NCBI GenBank assembly: GCA_017305555.1
Contig: JAFKKM010000049.1
Location: 1-41,016, forward strand
Source: Hyphomicrobiales bacterium
Lineage (GTDB): Bacteria; Pseudomonadota; Alphaproteobacteria; Rhizobiales; Xanthobacteraceae
Length of the DNA: 41,016 nt
Reading direction: 5' to 3'
Below are positions 25,650 through 32,877 of the stretch, piece by piece. The notes under the pieces are model-generated. The model saw nothing but the letters and a program-made list of their open reading frames with translations, was not told the DNA's origin and made no database searches. Numbering within the stretch: the stretch's first letter is position 1; every line of letters begins with the position of its first letter. Position numbers and translations under genes: made by a program.

Positions 25650-27080
25650 ATGGAATTCACCGAACCGACGGCCTACAAGCGATCGCTGATCCCGTTTCTC
25701 GATCGCTCCCATTCGATAGCAAAGCCCGGCTTCTCGCGCTGGCTGGTGCCGCCGGCGGCGCTATGCGTGCATCTATGCATCGGACAGGCCTACGCCTTCA
25801 GCGTATTCAATCTGCCGATGACCAAACTGCTCGGCATTTCGGCATCCGCACCGGGCGACTGGAAACTGACCCAGCTGGGATGGATCTTCTCCATTGCGAT
25901 GCTGTTCCTCGGCATGTCGGCGGCCGTGTTCGGCCGCTGGGTCGAGGAAGGCGGACCACGCAAGGCGATGTTCACGGCGGGCGTCTTGTGGGCCGGCGGC
26001 TTCATGGTTTCGGCCATCGGCATCGCCCTGCACCAGCTCTGGATCATCTATCTGGGCTACGGCGTGCTCGGCGGCTGCGCACTCGGCATCGGCTACATCT
26101 CGCCGGTCTCGACGCTGATGAAGTGGTTTCCAGATCGTCCGGGGATGGCGACCGGGATGGCCATCATGGGCTTCGGCGGCGGCGCGTTGATCGCCTCGCC
26201 GCTGTCGGTCTGGCTGATGGGCAAGTTCGCCTCAACCACTGACGTCGGCGTGCTGAAAACCTTCATCGTTCTCGGTTGCGCCTACTTCGTCTTCATGATG
26301 GTCGGTGCGATGATTGTTCGCGTCCCCGCCCCGGGCTGGAAGCCTGACGGTTATGTGCCGCCGGCGGCTGCCACCAAGCTGATCACCAAGAACGACGTCT
26401 TCGTCTACGATGCGATCAAGACACCGCAGTTCTGGCTGATCTGGACGGTGCTGTTCCTCAACACCACTGCCGGCATTGGCGTGCTGGGCCAAGCTTCCGC
26501 GATGAGCCAGGAAATGTTCCCCGGCCACATCACGCCCATTGCCGCGGCCGGCCTGGTCGGTCTGATGAGCTTGTTTAATATGGGCGGTCGCTTCAGCTGG
26601 GCGTCGTTGTCGGACTACATCGGACGTAAGAACACCTACTTCGTCTATATGTGTCTCGGCTTCCTGCTCTACATCACCGTGCCCTACGCCGGCGGTAGCG
26701 GGAACGTCTACCTGTTCGTGTTCTGCTTCCTGATCATCGTCAGCATGTATGGCGGCGGCTTCTCGACGGTGCCTGCGTATCTCAAGGATATGTTCGGCAC
26801 GCGCTATGTCGGCGCCATCCACGGCATCCTGCTGACCGCATGGTCAGCTGCGGGTGTCGTCGGGCCGGTGCTCATCAACTACATCCGTGAGTACAACGTC
26901 ACCCACGGCGTGCCGAAGGCACAGGCCTACAACACGACCATGTACATCATGGCCGGACTGCTGGTGGTCGGCTTCATCGCCAACCTGTGCGTCAGGGCTG
27001 TCGACAAGCGCTTCCATATGAAGGCTGAAGACGACAAGATCCTCGACACGTCACTGGCGACCGCCGCCAGCCGCGCCTGA
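25650..27080 (+). CDS. MFS transporter of the oxalate/formate antiporter (OFA) family
   Basis: A 476-residue, ~12-helix transporter starting at ATG 25650, just after AGGGGAGGAG. The segments HLCIGQAYAFSVFNLPM, LGMSAAVFGRWVEEGGPRKAM and NMGGRFSWASLSDYIGRKN are typical of OFA/OxlT-related MFS proteins. It sits in the inner membrane and would exchange or co-transport small carboxylates. A second small gene (27162) follows closely and probably encodes its one-helix partner. A formate dehydrogenase lies a few kb away, but the region between the two contains a terminator and opposite-strand genes, so a formate-transport role is only a possibility. Confidence 0.87.
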   Translation: MEFTEPTAYKRSLIPFLDRSHSIAKPGFSRWLVPPAALCVHLCIGQAYAFSVFNLPMTKLLGISASAPGDWKLTQLGWIFSIAMLFLGMSAAVFGRWVEEGGPRKAMFTAGVLWAGGFMVSAIGIALHQLWIIYLGYGVLGGCALGIGYISPVSTLMKWFPDRPGMATGMAIMGFGGGALIASPLSVWLMGKFASTTDVGVLKTFIVLGCAYFVFMMVGAMIVRVPAPGWKPDGYVPPAAATKLITKNDVFVYDAIKTPQFWLIWTVLFLNTTAGIGVLGQASAMSQEMFPGHITPIAAAGLVGLMSLFNMGGRFSWASLSDYIGRKNTYFVYMCLGFLLYITVPYAGGSGNVYLFVFCFLIIVSMYGGGFSTVPAYLKDMFGTRYVGAIHGILLTAWSAAGVVGPVLINYIREYNVTHGVPKAQAYNTTMYIMAGLLVVGFIANLCVRAVDKRFHMKAEDDKILDTSLATAASRA

Positions 27081-27161
27081 TGCACATTTCTGAGGCGTCT
27101 CGCCCGTGCTTCGTGCGGGACGCCTCAATCGGCATAAACTTCTGAAATTCGGGAGGACACA

Positions 27162-27287
27162 ATGGACAATACGACCGTGCACAAGACATCGCCGATTCAA
27201 TTGGCCTTGGCATGGGGCTTCGTCGGCATTCCGCTCCTTGCCGGCGTCTGGCAAACCCTCATCAATGCGATGAAGCTGTTTCAATAG
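27162..27287 (+). CDS. 41-residue one-helix protein, probable MFS transporter small subunit
   Basis: A 41-codon gene with GGGAGGAC directly upstream of ATG 27162 and a TAG stop at 27285. After a polar start (MDNTTVHKTSPIQLA) comes one membrane-spanning helix (LAWGFVGIPLLAGVWQTL) and a short amphipathic end (INAMKLFQ). I remember small proteins of this form (Trp, Pro and 'GVWQT' features) annotated as MFS transporter small subunits next to OFA-family genes. It lies 81 bp after the MFS stop and before a terminator, so it is probably translated from the same transcript. It is too short for many gene finders. Confidence 0.75.
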   Translation: MDNTTVHKTSPIQLALAWGFVGIPLLAGVWQTLINAMKLFQ

Positions 27288-27342
27288 ATCAGCAAGGCGA
27301 AGAGCGAAGTTAAGCCGCACCAAATAGCCGGCCCTCACAATG

Positions 27343-27376
27343 AGCAATGCCCGCGCTAAGCGCGGGCATTTTCTTT
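27343..27376 (+). terminator. Rho-independent terminator after the MFS unit
   Basis: AATGCCCGCGC (27346-27356) and GCGCGGGCATT (27360-27370) form an 11-bp stem around a TAA loop, followed by a T-rich run (TTTTCTTT). It ends the MFS/small-protein transcript. The downstream half overlaps the left copy of a repeat that recurs at 35379. Confidence 0.8.
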
Positions 27377-27422
27377 GCGGCTTCCAATGCGCGCCAACGC
27401 GATGGTTCGGGAGGCGATCGCC
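27361..27422 (+). repeat. Left copy of ~62-bp imperfect direct repeat flanking the island
   Basis: This stretch resembles 35379-35440 in the same orientation: CGCGGGCA, TTTTCTTTGCGG, ATGCG(C)GCCA-CGCGATGG, and GGAGGCGATCGCC recur in order, with small indels. In the right copy it covers the last codons (Ala-Ile-Ala-Ser-stop) and the 3' trailer of the ModE-like regulator. Here the stop codon position reads CGA instead of TGA on the minus strand. It is probably a decayed duplicate of that gene end. Confidence 0.6.
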
Positions 27423-27608
27423 GCACCGGACACGAGCTGACGATGCACCGAGAGCCCAGATGCCACCAACATCATGTGCATCTCGGCTCCGGTAGAAACC
27501 GCGTTGAAAGTGCTTATCCAGGCGAATACGATGAAGTCACGTAACCCGTGAGTTTCGTGAGGCTCGATGACCGGCATCGGCCGGCCGTCTGGCAAGAGGT
27601 AAACCGCA
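27423..27608. other. Non-coding or decayed stretch before the selB remnant
   Basis: No gene can be supported in this 186-bp piece. A minus-strand open frame of 103 codons crosses it (27356-27667) and ends in Ala-Ile-Ala-Ser at the repeat, as the regulator at 35425 does. I see no other convincing similarity to that regulator, so I treat the frame as either a scrambled remnant or chance. Confidence 0.35.
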
Positions 27609-27770
27609 GCACCCGATGGCTCCTTCACGGCGGCGCTGTTGCGCGATCGCCTCGACAACGGCCGCAAGGTTGCGATACAGATTTACGAGTTTTTCGACCG
27701 GCATGGGCTCACCATTCGCCATGGCGGTTTTCATCGCATCAACAAGGACCGGCTCGATCTGTTTGGCAGA
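27609..27770 (+). pseudogene. Remnant of the 3' end of a selB gene (selenocysteine elongation factor)
   Basis: In one frame this reads PDGSFTAALLRDRLDNGRK, then VAIQIYEFFDRHGLTIRHG and INKDRLDLFG. This is how the last winged-helix domain of SelB ends: Phe-Thr-x-Ala, Arg-Asp-Arg-Leu-x-x-Gly-Arg-Lys, then Ile-x-x-Glu-Phe-Phe-Asp-Arg. The intact SelB at 28102 ends with the parallel but clearly different segment FTTSQARQALGTSRRVAIP and LLEYLDGRGWTRRIDG. The frame has a stop (TAA) at 27600 just upstream and no start, and the rest of SelB is absent, so only about 50 codons remain. It lies 40 bp before selC, the usual neighbour of selB. Identity by recall and by comparison with the intact copy. Confidence 0.6.
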
Positions 27771-27809
27771 TCGCCCATGTCAGGACGGATTGCGAAGATC
27801 GAAGTCAAT

Positions 27810-27905
27810 GGGAGAGCATCGTTCCCGGTGGGGCGTCCGGACTTCAAATCCGGGAAGGGTCGCGAGACGGTTCTTGGTGGGTTCGACTCCCATTCTCTTC
27901 CGCCA
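27810..27905 (+). tRNA. selC: tRNA-Sec (anticodon TCA), with encoded CCA
   Basis: About 96 nt with the oversized form of selenocysteine tRNA. The anticodon stem CCGGA (27837-27841) and TCCGG (27849-27853) frames the loop CTTCAAA, so the anticodon is TCA (27844-27846). The T-arm has stem GTGGG/CCCAT around TTCGACT. The acceptor pairs GGGAGAG with CTCTTCC (one G-U), giving 7 good pairs plus an eighth C-U mismatch. A G discriminator and CCA end at 27905. The long variable arm is also present. The tRNA reads in-frame UGA when charged and carried by SelB, and an in-frame UGA with a SECIS lies at 34615. No selA or selD is in the window. Confidence 0.92.
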
Positions 27906-27986
27906 ACCTAAGGAGCGCGCTCGGCGAGATGAGTATTCGACGTGAGAGCGCTCCGAGGCATTTGGATTCCCAGCAATCCTCCGAAT

Positions 27987-28045
27987 CTTCAAAAGCAGTG
28001 AGACGAAGTAACTCGCGCTCGCAGGCTCGATTCCTGCCCGCCCCT
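27987..28045 (+). other. Possible decayed 3' half of a second tRNA-Sec-like gene
   Basis: CTTCAAA, identical to the tRNA-Sec anticodon loop, occurs at 27987-27993. At 28021-28037 there is a perfect 5-bp T-arm, GCAGG-CTCGATT-CCTGC, followed by CCGCCCCT, which looks like a 3' acceptor strand. The 27 nt between loop and T-arm are near the length seen in long-variable-arm tRNAs. The anticodon stem does not pair and no 5' acceptor half was found, so it cannot be a working tRNA. It lies between selC and the intact selB. The rest of 27906-28101 shows only a 7-bp inverted repeat (GGAGCGC at 27912-27918, GCGCTCC at 27948-27954). Confidence 0.35.
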
Positions 28046-28101
28046 ATCAATTGCCGCGACCCCGACGCCGCCGAGGTCATCGACGGCCGGCGCGCCGCGC
28101 G

Positions 28102-29901
28102 ATGACGACCCACGTCGTCGCGACGGCCGGTCACGTCGACCACGGCAAGAGCACCCTGGTCCGCGCGCTGACCGGGATGGAGCCGGACCGCTGGGAAGAG
28201 GAGCGCCGGCGCGGACTCACCATCGACCTCGGTTTTGTCTGGACAACCCTCCCCTCCGGCCGGGAGGTCGCCTTCGTGGACGTGCCCGGCCACGGACGAT
28301 TCATCCGCAACGCGCTGGCCGGACTGGCGACGGCGCCGGTGGTGTGCTTCGTGGTGGCTGCGGACGAGGGCTGGTCGGCACAATCCTCCGACCATCGCGA
28401 TGCCATCGCAGCGCTCGGCATTCGCCACGGGATGATCGTGGTGACCAAGGCCGATCGCGCGCCCGACCTCGTAGCGGCAACTATCGAGCGTGCCCACCGC
28501 GAGTTCGCACACACCGGTCTGCGTGACGCGCCCGCGATTGCCGTATCGGCCGCACAGAACATCGGATTAGATACGTTCAGACAGATCCTCGATGACGTCC
28601 TGGCCAAAACGCCCGCGCCCGACGCCAGCGGGCGGCTGCGGCTGTGGATCGACCGCTCTTTCAGCGTCCCGGGGGCGGGCACGGTGGCGACCGGCACTCT
28701 TGTCGCCGGTACGCTGACCAAGGGTGACCGGCTCGTGGTGGTCGGCGATGGACGGGAGCCGCGCGAGGTCGTCGTCCGCGCCCTGGAATCGCGGGATAAG
28801 CCTGCCGATGCCCTCCGCCCCATGAACCGGGCCGCGGTCAACCTGCGAGGTGTATCCGCGGGGGACGTCCGTCGCGGTCAAGTCCTGACGACACCAGACG
28901 CCTGGCTTATGGCTACAATCGTCGATGTGCGCCGCATCGGCGGCGCCGCGCTCGACCAGGTGCCTACACAACTCACCGTGCATATCGGGACAGTCGCTGT
29001 GCCGGCTCGGCTGCGCTGCTTCGATGCCGAGCATGCCCGGATCATCCTCGACTGGCCGCTGCCGCTGATCGTGGGCGACCGATTGCTGCTCCGCGATCCG
29101 GCGCGTCACCTCGTGCTCGGCGGCGTTGGCGTGCTGGACCCTGATCCACCGCAACTCCCGCGCCGTGGGGATAGTGCGCGGCGCCGGATAGCACTGGCCG
29201 CCATGCCATCCGATGGCGACGTGTTGGCCAAGGTGGCGAGCCGTGGTGCTGTTGAAGTGAATGATCTGCGCCGGATGGGCCTCGTGGGTCCCGACGCCCT
29301 GCCGCCATCCGAGGTGCGTGAGTTCAACGGTTGGTGGGTGCACCTTCCCGCATATGACGCGTGGCGACAGCAACTGCGGGCACTGGTGGAGAGCGACGCC
29401 CAGCGGGATCAGCTCACGCCCGGCATCTCTCAAGGGGCCGTACGCGACGCCTTTGGTCCAGCCGCAGCACGCTTCATAGATCAACTGGTCGCGGATGCCG
29501 GCCTCGAGCAGCGCAATGGTTACGTCCGGCTCCCGCAGGCTCGCATCGACCTTGGTCGCGCCGAGGCCGGTGTCGTCAAGCTGGAGGCGCGGCTGCTCGC
29601 AAATCCATTCCTTGCGCCGCTAGCCGGCGATCTGACTGCTCTCGGCTTAGGGAGCCGCGAACTCGCCGCAGCCGAACGCGTCCGTCGGGTGCTGCGCCTT
29701 CAAGGAGGCGTGGTGCTGCTACCGTCCGCGCCGACGCTCGCGATCCAAGCCCTGGCACAACTGCGGCAACCGTTCACCACCAGTCAGGCACGGCAGGCCC
29801 TGGGAACCAGCCGCCGGGTAGCGATCCCGCTGCTGGAGTATCTCGACGGACGCGGCTGGACGCGCCGGATCGACGGCGAACACCGCGAGGTCGTGCGGTG
29901 A
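28102..29901 (+). CDS. selB: Selenocysteine-specific translation elongation factor SelB
   Basis: A 599-residue translational GTPase. The ATG at 28102 (MTTHVVATAGHVDHGKST) is preferred because the GTPase domain starts immediately; no strong ribosome site is seen. G1 is GHVDHGKS (10-17), G2 Thr40, G3 DVPGH (60-64, followed by Gly where most have Glu), and G4 TKAD (115-118). Two beta-barrel domains follow, then winged-helix repeats that bind the SECIS hairpin (ending near 599). It carries Sec-tRNA to ribosomes at UGA in the formate dehydrogenase mRNA encoded convergently at 32878-34875. The text EPDRWEEERRRGLTIDLGF and TTLPSGREVAFVDVPGH resembles actinobacterial SelB as I remember it, unlike the remnant before selC; this is unverified and would suggest transfer. 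Confidence 0.93.
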   Translation: MTTHVVATAGHVDHGKSTLVRALTGMEPDRWEEERRRGLTIDLGFVWTTLPSGREVAFVDVPGHGRFIRNALAGLATAPVVCFVVAADEGWSAQSSDHRDAIAALGIRHGMIVVTKADRAPDLVAATIERAHREFAHTGLRDAPAIAVSAAQNIGLDTFRQILDDVLAKTPAPDASGRLRLWIDRSFSVPGAGTVATGTLVAGTLTKGDRLVVVGDGREPREVVVRALESRDKPADALRPMNRAAVNLRGVSAGDVRRGQVLTTPDAWLMATIVDVRRIGGAALDQVPTQLTVHIGTVAVPARLRCFDAEHARIILDWPLPLIVGDRLLLRDPARHLVLGGVGVLDPDPPQLPRRGDSARRRIALAAMPSDGDVLAKVASRGAVEVNDLRRMGLVGPDALPPSEVREFNGWWVHLPAYDAWRQQLRALVESDAQRDQLTPGISQGAVRDAFGPAAARFIDQLVADAGLEQRNGYVRLPQARIDLGRAEAGVVKLEARLLANPFLAPLAGDLTALGLGSRELAAAERVRRVLRLQGGVVLLPSAPTLAIQALAQLRQPFTTSQARQALGTSRRVAIPLLEYLDGRGWTRRIDGEHREVVR

Positions 29902-29945
29902 GGGTCGATTTGCCCACAGCTGCGGCGGTTCATGTTTCCTCGGAA

Positions 29946-30033
29946 TCGTCATGCGCGGGCTTGACCCGCGCATCCATCCCAAAAGAGAAGTCTTCTCAAC
30001 GATGACGGATTGCCGGGTCAAACCCGGCAATGA
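29946..30033. repeat. Pair of REP-like palindromes between convergent genes
   Basis: Two hairpins with 9-bp stems: ATGCGCGGG-CTTGA-CCCGCGCAT at 29951-29973, and ATTGCCGGG-TCAAA-CCCGGCAAT at 30009-30031. The paired arrangement with GTCAT / GATGA flanks is what I remember as a REP/BIME-type unit in Bradyrhizobium-family genomes. It lies between the 3' ends of selB and the formate dehydrogenase operon and may act as a two-way transcription stop or RNA stabiliser. Confidence 0.7.
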
Positions 30034-30064
30034 CAGACATCCTTTCTGTCAAAAGCGAAACGCC

Positions 30065-31015
30065 CTAACCGTCGCCATCTTCTTTACGGCTCTGGACGTG
30101 CGAGAAGCCGAACCTGCCCTTGATGCACAAGTTACCGTGGCCGATGTCGTGATCGTGGGGCGACGTTACCTTGACGATCTTGTTGTCCTGGACGTGGAGG
30201 TTCACGTTGCAGCCGACACCGCAATAGGTACAGACCGTGGTGGTCTGCGTCTGCTGCGACTCGTCCCAAGTACCCTCTTCGCGCATGTCGTACTCTGATT
30301 TGAACGACAGGGCCCCCGTCGGGCATACCTCCACACAGTTGCCGCAGAAGACGCACGCAGAGTCCGGCAACTCAGCGGCGTACTCGGTGGATATCTGAGA
30401 GTCGAACCCGCGCCCCGCGATCTGGATCGCAAAGCTGTTCTGCCACTGGGATCCACAGGCGTCCACGCACTTGTAACAGAGGATGCACTTGCTGTAGTCG
30501 CGCACATAGAGGTCGTTATCGATCTTGATCGGCTGACACATCGTGTCCGCGACGCTGCCGTCCCCGGCGTGGTGCTCACCCGGCTCGTGGACGTCGCGCC
30601 TGCGGCTCTCGCCGGCTCTTTCACCGTAACGGTCCGGGTCGGCGTCGTAGCGCTCCATCCACTCAGGGATTCGCGGCGTGGTGGAGAGATCGACCGAAGA
30701 ACCGAGCAGTTCGAGCACGAGGCGACGGCTGTGACGGACCCGTTCACTGTCGGTCTTGACGACCATGCCGGGCTGCACCTTGCGGGAACAGGAGGGCACG
30801 AGGACGCGCGAGCCTTCGAGTTCAACCATGCAGACCCGGCAGGCATTCTTGGGCGTGAGGGTGTCGCCGTAGCAGAGCGTCGGCGTGTCTTTTCCCGCAG
30901 CGTTACAGGCAGTCAGGATGGTGCTCCCCTCCGGGACGCTGACCTCCTTGCCGTCGATGGTAATCGTGATCTGCCGGACAGGCGTATCCGTAGCACCCGT
31001 ATAGTGCACGTTCAT
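30065..31015 (-). CDS. Formate dehydrogenase Fe-S subunit (NuoG-like N-terminal half of the usual alpha subunit)
   Basis: A 316-residue iron-sulfur protein. A ferredoxin-like [2Fe-2S] domain has cysteines at about 48, 59, 62 and 76. Two [4Fe-4S] sites follow at C177/C180/C183/C187 and C221/C224/C227/C231. The last stretch, CTYCGVGCNV (262-271) through LCIKGRFGF (C297), is the [4Fe-4S] domain that normally starts a molybdopterin formate dehydrogenase. In most FdsA-type enzymes this whole part is fused to the catalytic domain; here it is a separate protein ending where the catalytic protein begins (its RLTEPLVR start). It would pass electrons from formate oxidation to the NuoE-F-like subunit. 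The start overlaps the preceding gene's stop by four bases. Confidence 0.88.
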   Translation of the reverse strand: MNVHYTGATDTPVRQITITIDGKEVSVPEGSTILTACNAAGKDTPTLCYGDTLTPKNACRVCMVELEGSRVLVPSCSRKVQPGMVVKTDSERVRHSRRLVLELLGSSVDLSTTPRIPEWMERYDADPDRYGERAGESRRRDVHEPGEHHAGDGSVADTMCQPIKIDNDLYVRDYSKCILCYKCVDACGSQWQNSFAIQIAGRGFDSQISTEYAAELPDSACVFCGNCVEVCPTGALSFKSEYDMREEGTWDESQQTQTTTVCTYCGVGCNVNLHVQDNKIVKVTSPHDHDIGHGNLCIKGRFGFSHVQSRKEDGDG

Positions 31016-32874
31016 CTGCTCTTGCTCTCCTCCAGCACACCGAGGCGGTCGATCGCCGACTCGACCGCATTCCAGGCGGCCTGACCAAGACCGCAGATCG
31101 AGGAATCCTTCATCACCAAACCAACATCGCGCAGGATGCGAATATCACGTCCTTTGGCCGCGGCATCGTGGCCGTTGTGCATAATGCGCAGCAACGCCTC
31201 CTCCTGACGCACCGTGCCGACCCGGCAGGGTACGCACTGGCCGCAGGATTCGTCGCGGAAGAAGCTCGCGATGCGCAACAGAATGCCGGACAGATCGACG
31301 GTGTCGTCGAAGGCCAACACCACGCCCGAGCCCAAGGTAGTGGCGTTGGCACGCGCGCCCTCGAAGGTGAGCGGGATGTGGAGTTCGTCAGCGCGCACAA
31401 ATCCGCCTGCCGCGCCGCCGAACAACACCGCTTGAAGGGTTCGGCCCTGCGGAACCCCACCGGCCAGTTCGAGAACCTCGCCCAAGGTCGCGCCGAACGG
31501 CACCTCGTAGACGCCGGGGCGCACGAGGTTGCCTGACACGCAGAACAGCTTGGGCCCGGTGGAGCCCTCGGTCCCGATCTTTGCGTACTGCGCGCCGCCT
31601 ATCTGCATGATCAGCGGCACGTTGCATAAGGTCTCGACGTTGTTCACCACCGTCGGCTTGTTGAAGAGTCCCTGCTCGAACGGGAAAGGCGGCTTGGAGC
31701 GCGGTTCGCCGCGATAACCCTCGATCGAGTTGAAAATCGCGGTCTCCTCGCCGCAGATGTAAGCGCCGGCACCGCGCCGGATTTCCAACTCGAAGCTCCA
31801 CCCGGTGCCCAGGATATCGGCACCCAGGAATCCGCGTTCGCGAACTCTTTCGATGGCGTTGCGCAACATCCGGAAGGCGCGCGGATACTCGCCGCGCAGA
31901 TAGATGTAGCCCCGCTCGGCGCCAATGGCGTAACCGGCGATGGTCATCGACTCGATCAATGCAAACGGATCGCCCTCGAGGATAGCGCGATCCTTGAACG
32001 TGCCGGGCTCGCTTTCGTCGGCGTTGCAGACGAGGTAACGCGGCGTCGCAGGCTGTTTGGCGGTACTCTCCCACTTGATACCGGCCGGGAACGCCGCGCC
32101 ACCGCGACCCATCAGCCGGGACTCCTTGACCTCACTGATGACCTGTCCGGGCCCCATCTCGAAGGCCCGCCGTAGTCCAGCGTAACCGTCGGTCGCGAGG
32201 TAGTCGTCGATGCTCTCCGGATCGACCCGACCGACGCGCTTGAGCAGCATCAAACCTTCTTGGCCGGCCTGCGGCACGGCCATCATCGGTGGCGCCTCGG
32301 CTGCAAGGGCCGCAGGGCCGACATTCAGCGCGAGGACGACTTCTTCGACGGTGGCGGGCCCAATCAGGTGCTCGTGAGGCGGATCGCCTGCCTCCACCGC
32401 CATTGCGGCCGGGGCGCGTTCGCACACACCGAGACAGGGGCTGTGCTTCCAGCCGGTCATGGCCGAGGCCGGACCCAACCGCTTCTCAAGGCTGGCGCAA
32501 ACTTCCTTGGATCCGCGAGCCATACAGGCGATGTCGGTGCAGACATGCACGACGCGCTTCGGCCGCGGATTGGTCGAGAACAGCGCATAGAACGTCGCGA
32601 CGCTATAGACGTCGGCTGCCGACACACTGAGTCGTTTTCCGATGTAGTTCAACGCGCCGGGACTGATCCAGCCGACGCGGTCGTTCACCGCGTGCAGCGC
32701 CTCCATGACGAGGTGTCGCCGGCTTCGTGCCGCATGGCCGGTGTGCGCGCGGCGGTGATCCTGTTCGTCACGTTCGCCGCCGTGCCAGCCGCCCTCACCG
32801 GGCCCACCAAGCCGCCGATCGATTGCCTCGCGTTCTTCCGCGAACGGCTCGGCGTTGGAGAACTTCAGGTCCAC
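31012..32874 (-). CDS. Formate dehydrogenase NAD-reducing subunit, NuoE-NuoF fusion (FdsG-FdsB type)
   Basis: A 620-residue fusion. The NuoE-like part carries [2Fe-2S] ligands at C112, C117, C147 and C151 (VCTDIACMARG and CLGVC). The NuoF-like part has GRGGAAFPAGIKW (256-268, FMN/NAD site), YICGEETAI, and [4Fe-4S] ligands at C544/C547/C550 (ESCGQCVPCRVG) with C594. It takes electrons from the Fe-S subunit through FMN to NAD+. Normally fdsG and fdsB are two genes; fusion is also known, for example in Methylobacterium Fdh1B as I remember it. The first ~55 residues are hydrophilic and low-complexity. It begins 3 bp after the catalytic gene. Confidence 0.92.
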   Translation of the reverse strand: MDLKFSNAEPFAEEREAIDRRLGGPGEGGWHGGERDEQDHRRAHTGHAARSRRHLVMEALHAVNDRVGWISPGALNYIGKRLSVSAADVYSVATFYALFSTNPRPKRVVHVCTDIACMARGSKEVCASLEKRLGPASAMTGWKHSPCLGVCERAPAAMAVEAGDPPHEHLIGPATVEEVVLALNVGPAALAAEAPPMMAVPQAGQEGLMLLKRVGRVDPESIDDYLATDGYAGLRRAFEMGPGQVISEVKESRLMGRGGAAFPAGIKWESTAKQPATPRYLVCNADESEPGTFKDRAILEGDPFALIESMTIAGYAIGAERGYIYLRGEYPRAFRMLRNAIERVRERGFLGADILGTGWSFELEIRRGAGAYICGEETAIFNSIEGYRGEPRSKPPFPFEQGLFNKPTVVNNVETLCNVPLIMQIGGAQYAKIGTEGSTGPKLFCVSGNLVRPGVYEVPFGATLGEVLELAGGVPQGRTLQAVLFGGAAGGFVRADELHIPLTFEGARANATTLGSGVVLAFDDTVDLSGILLRIASFFRDESCGQCVPCRVGTVRQEEALLRIMHNGHDAAAKGRDIRILRDVGLVMKDSSICGLGQAAWNAVESAIDRLGVLEESKSR

Positions 32875-32877
32875 AAC

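Noticed and set aside
27356-27667. Minus-strand frame of 103 codons ending in Ala-Ile-Ala-Ser-like residues
   Set aside because: Apart from the short repeat shared with the regulator end it shows no domain, and it overlaps the selB remnant on the other strand. It is more likely remnant or chance than a gene.
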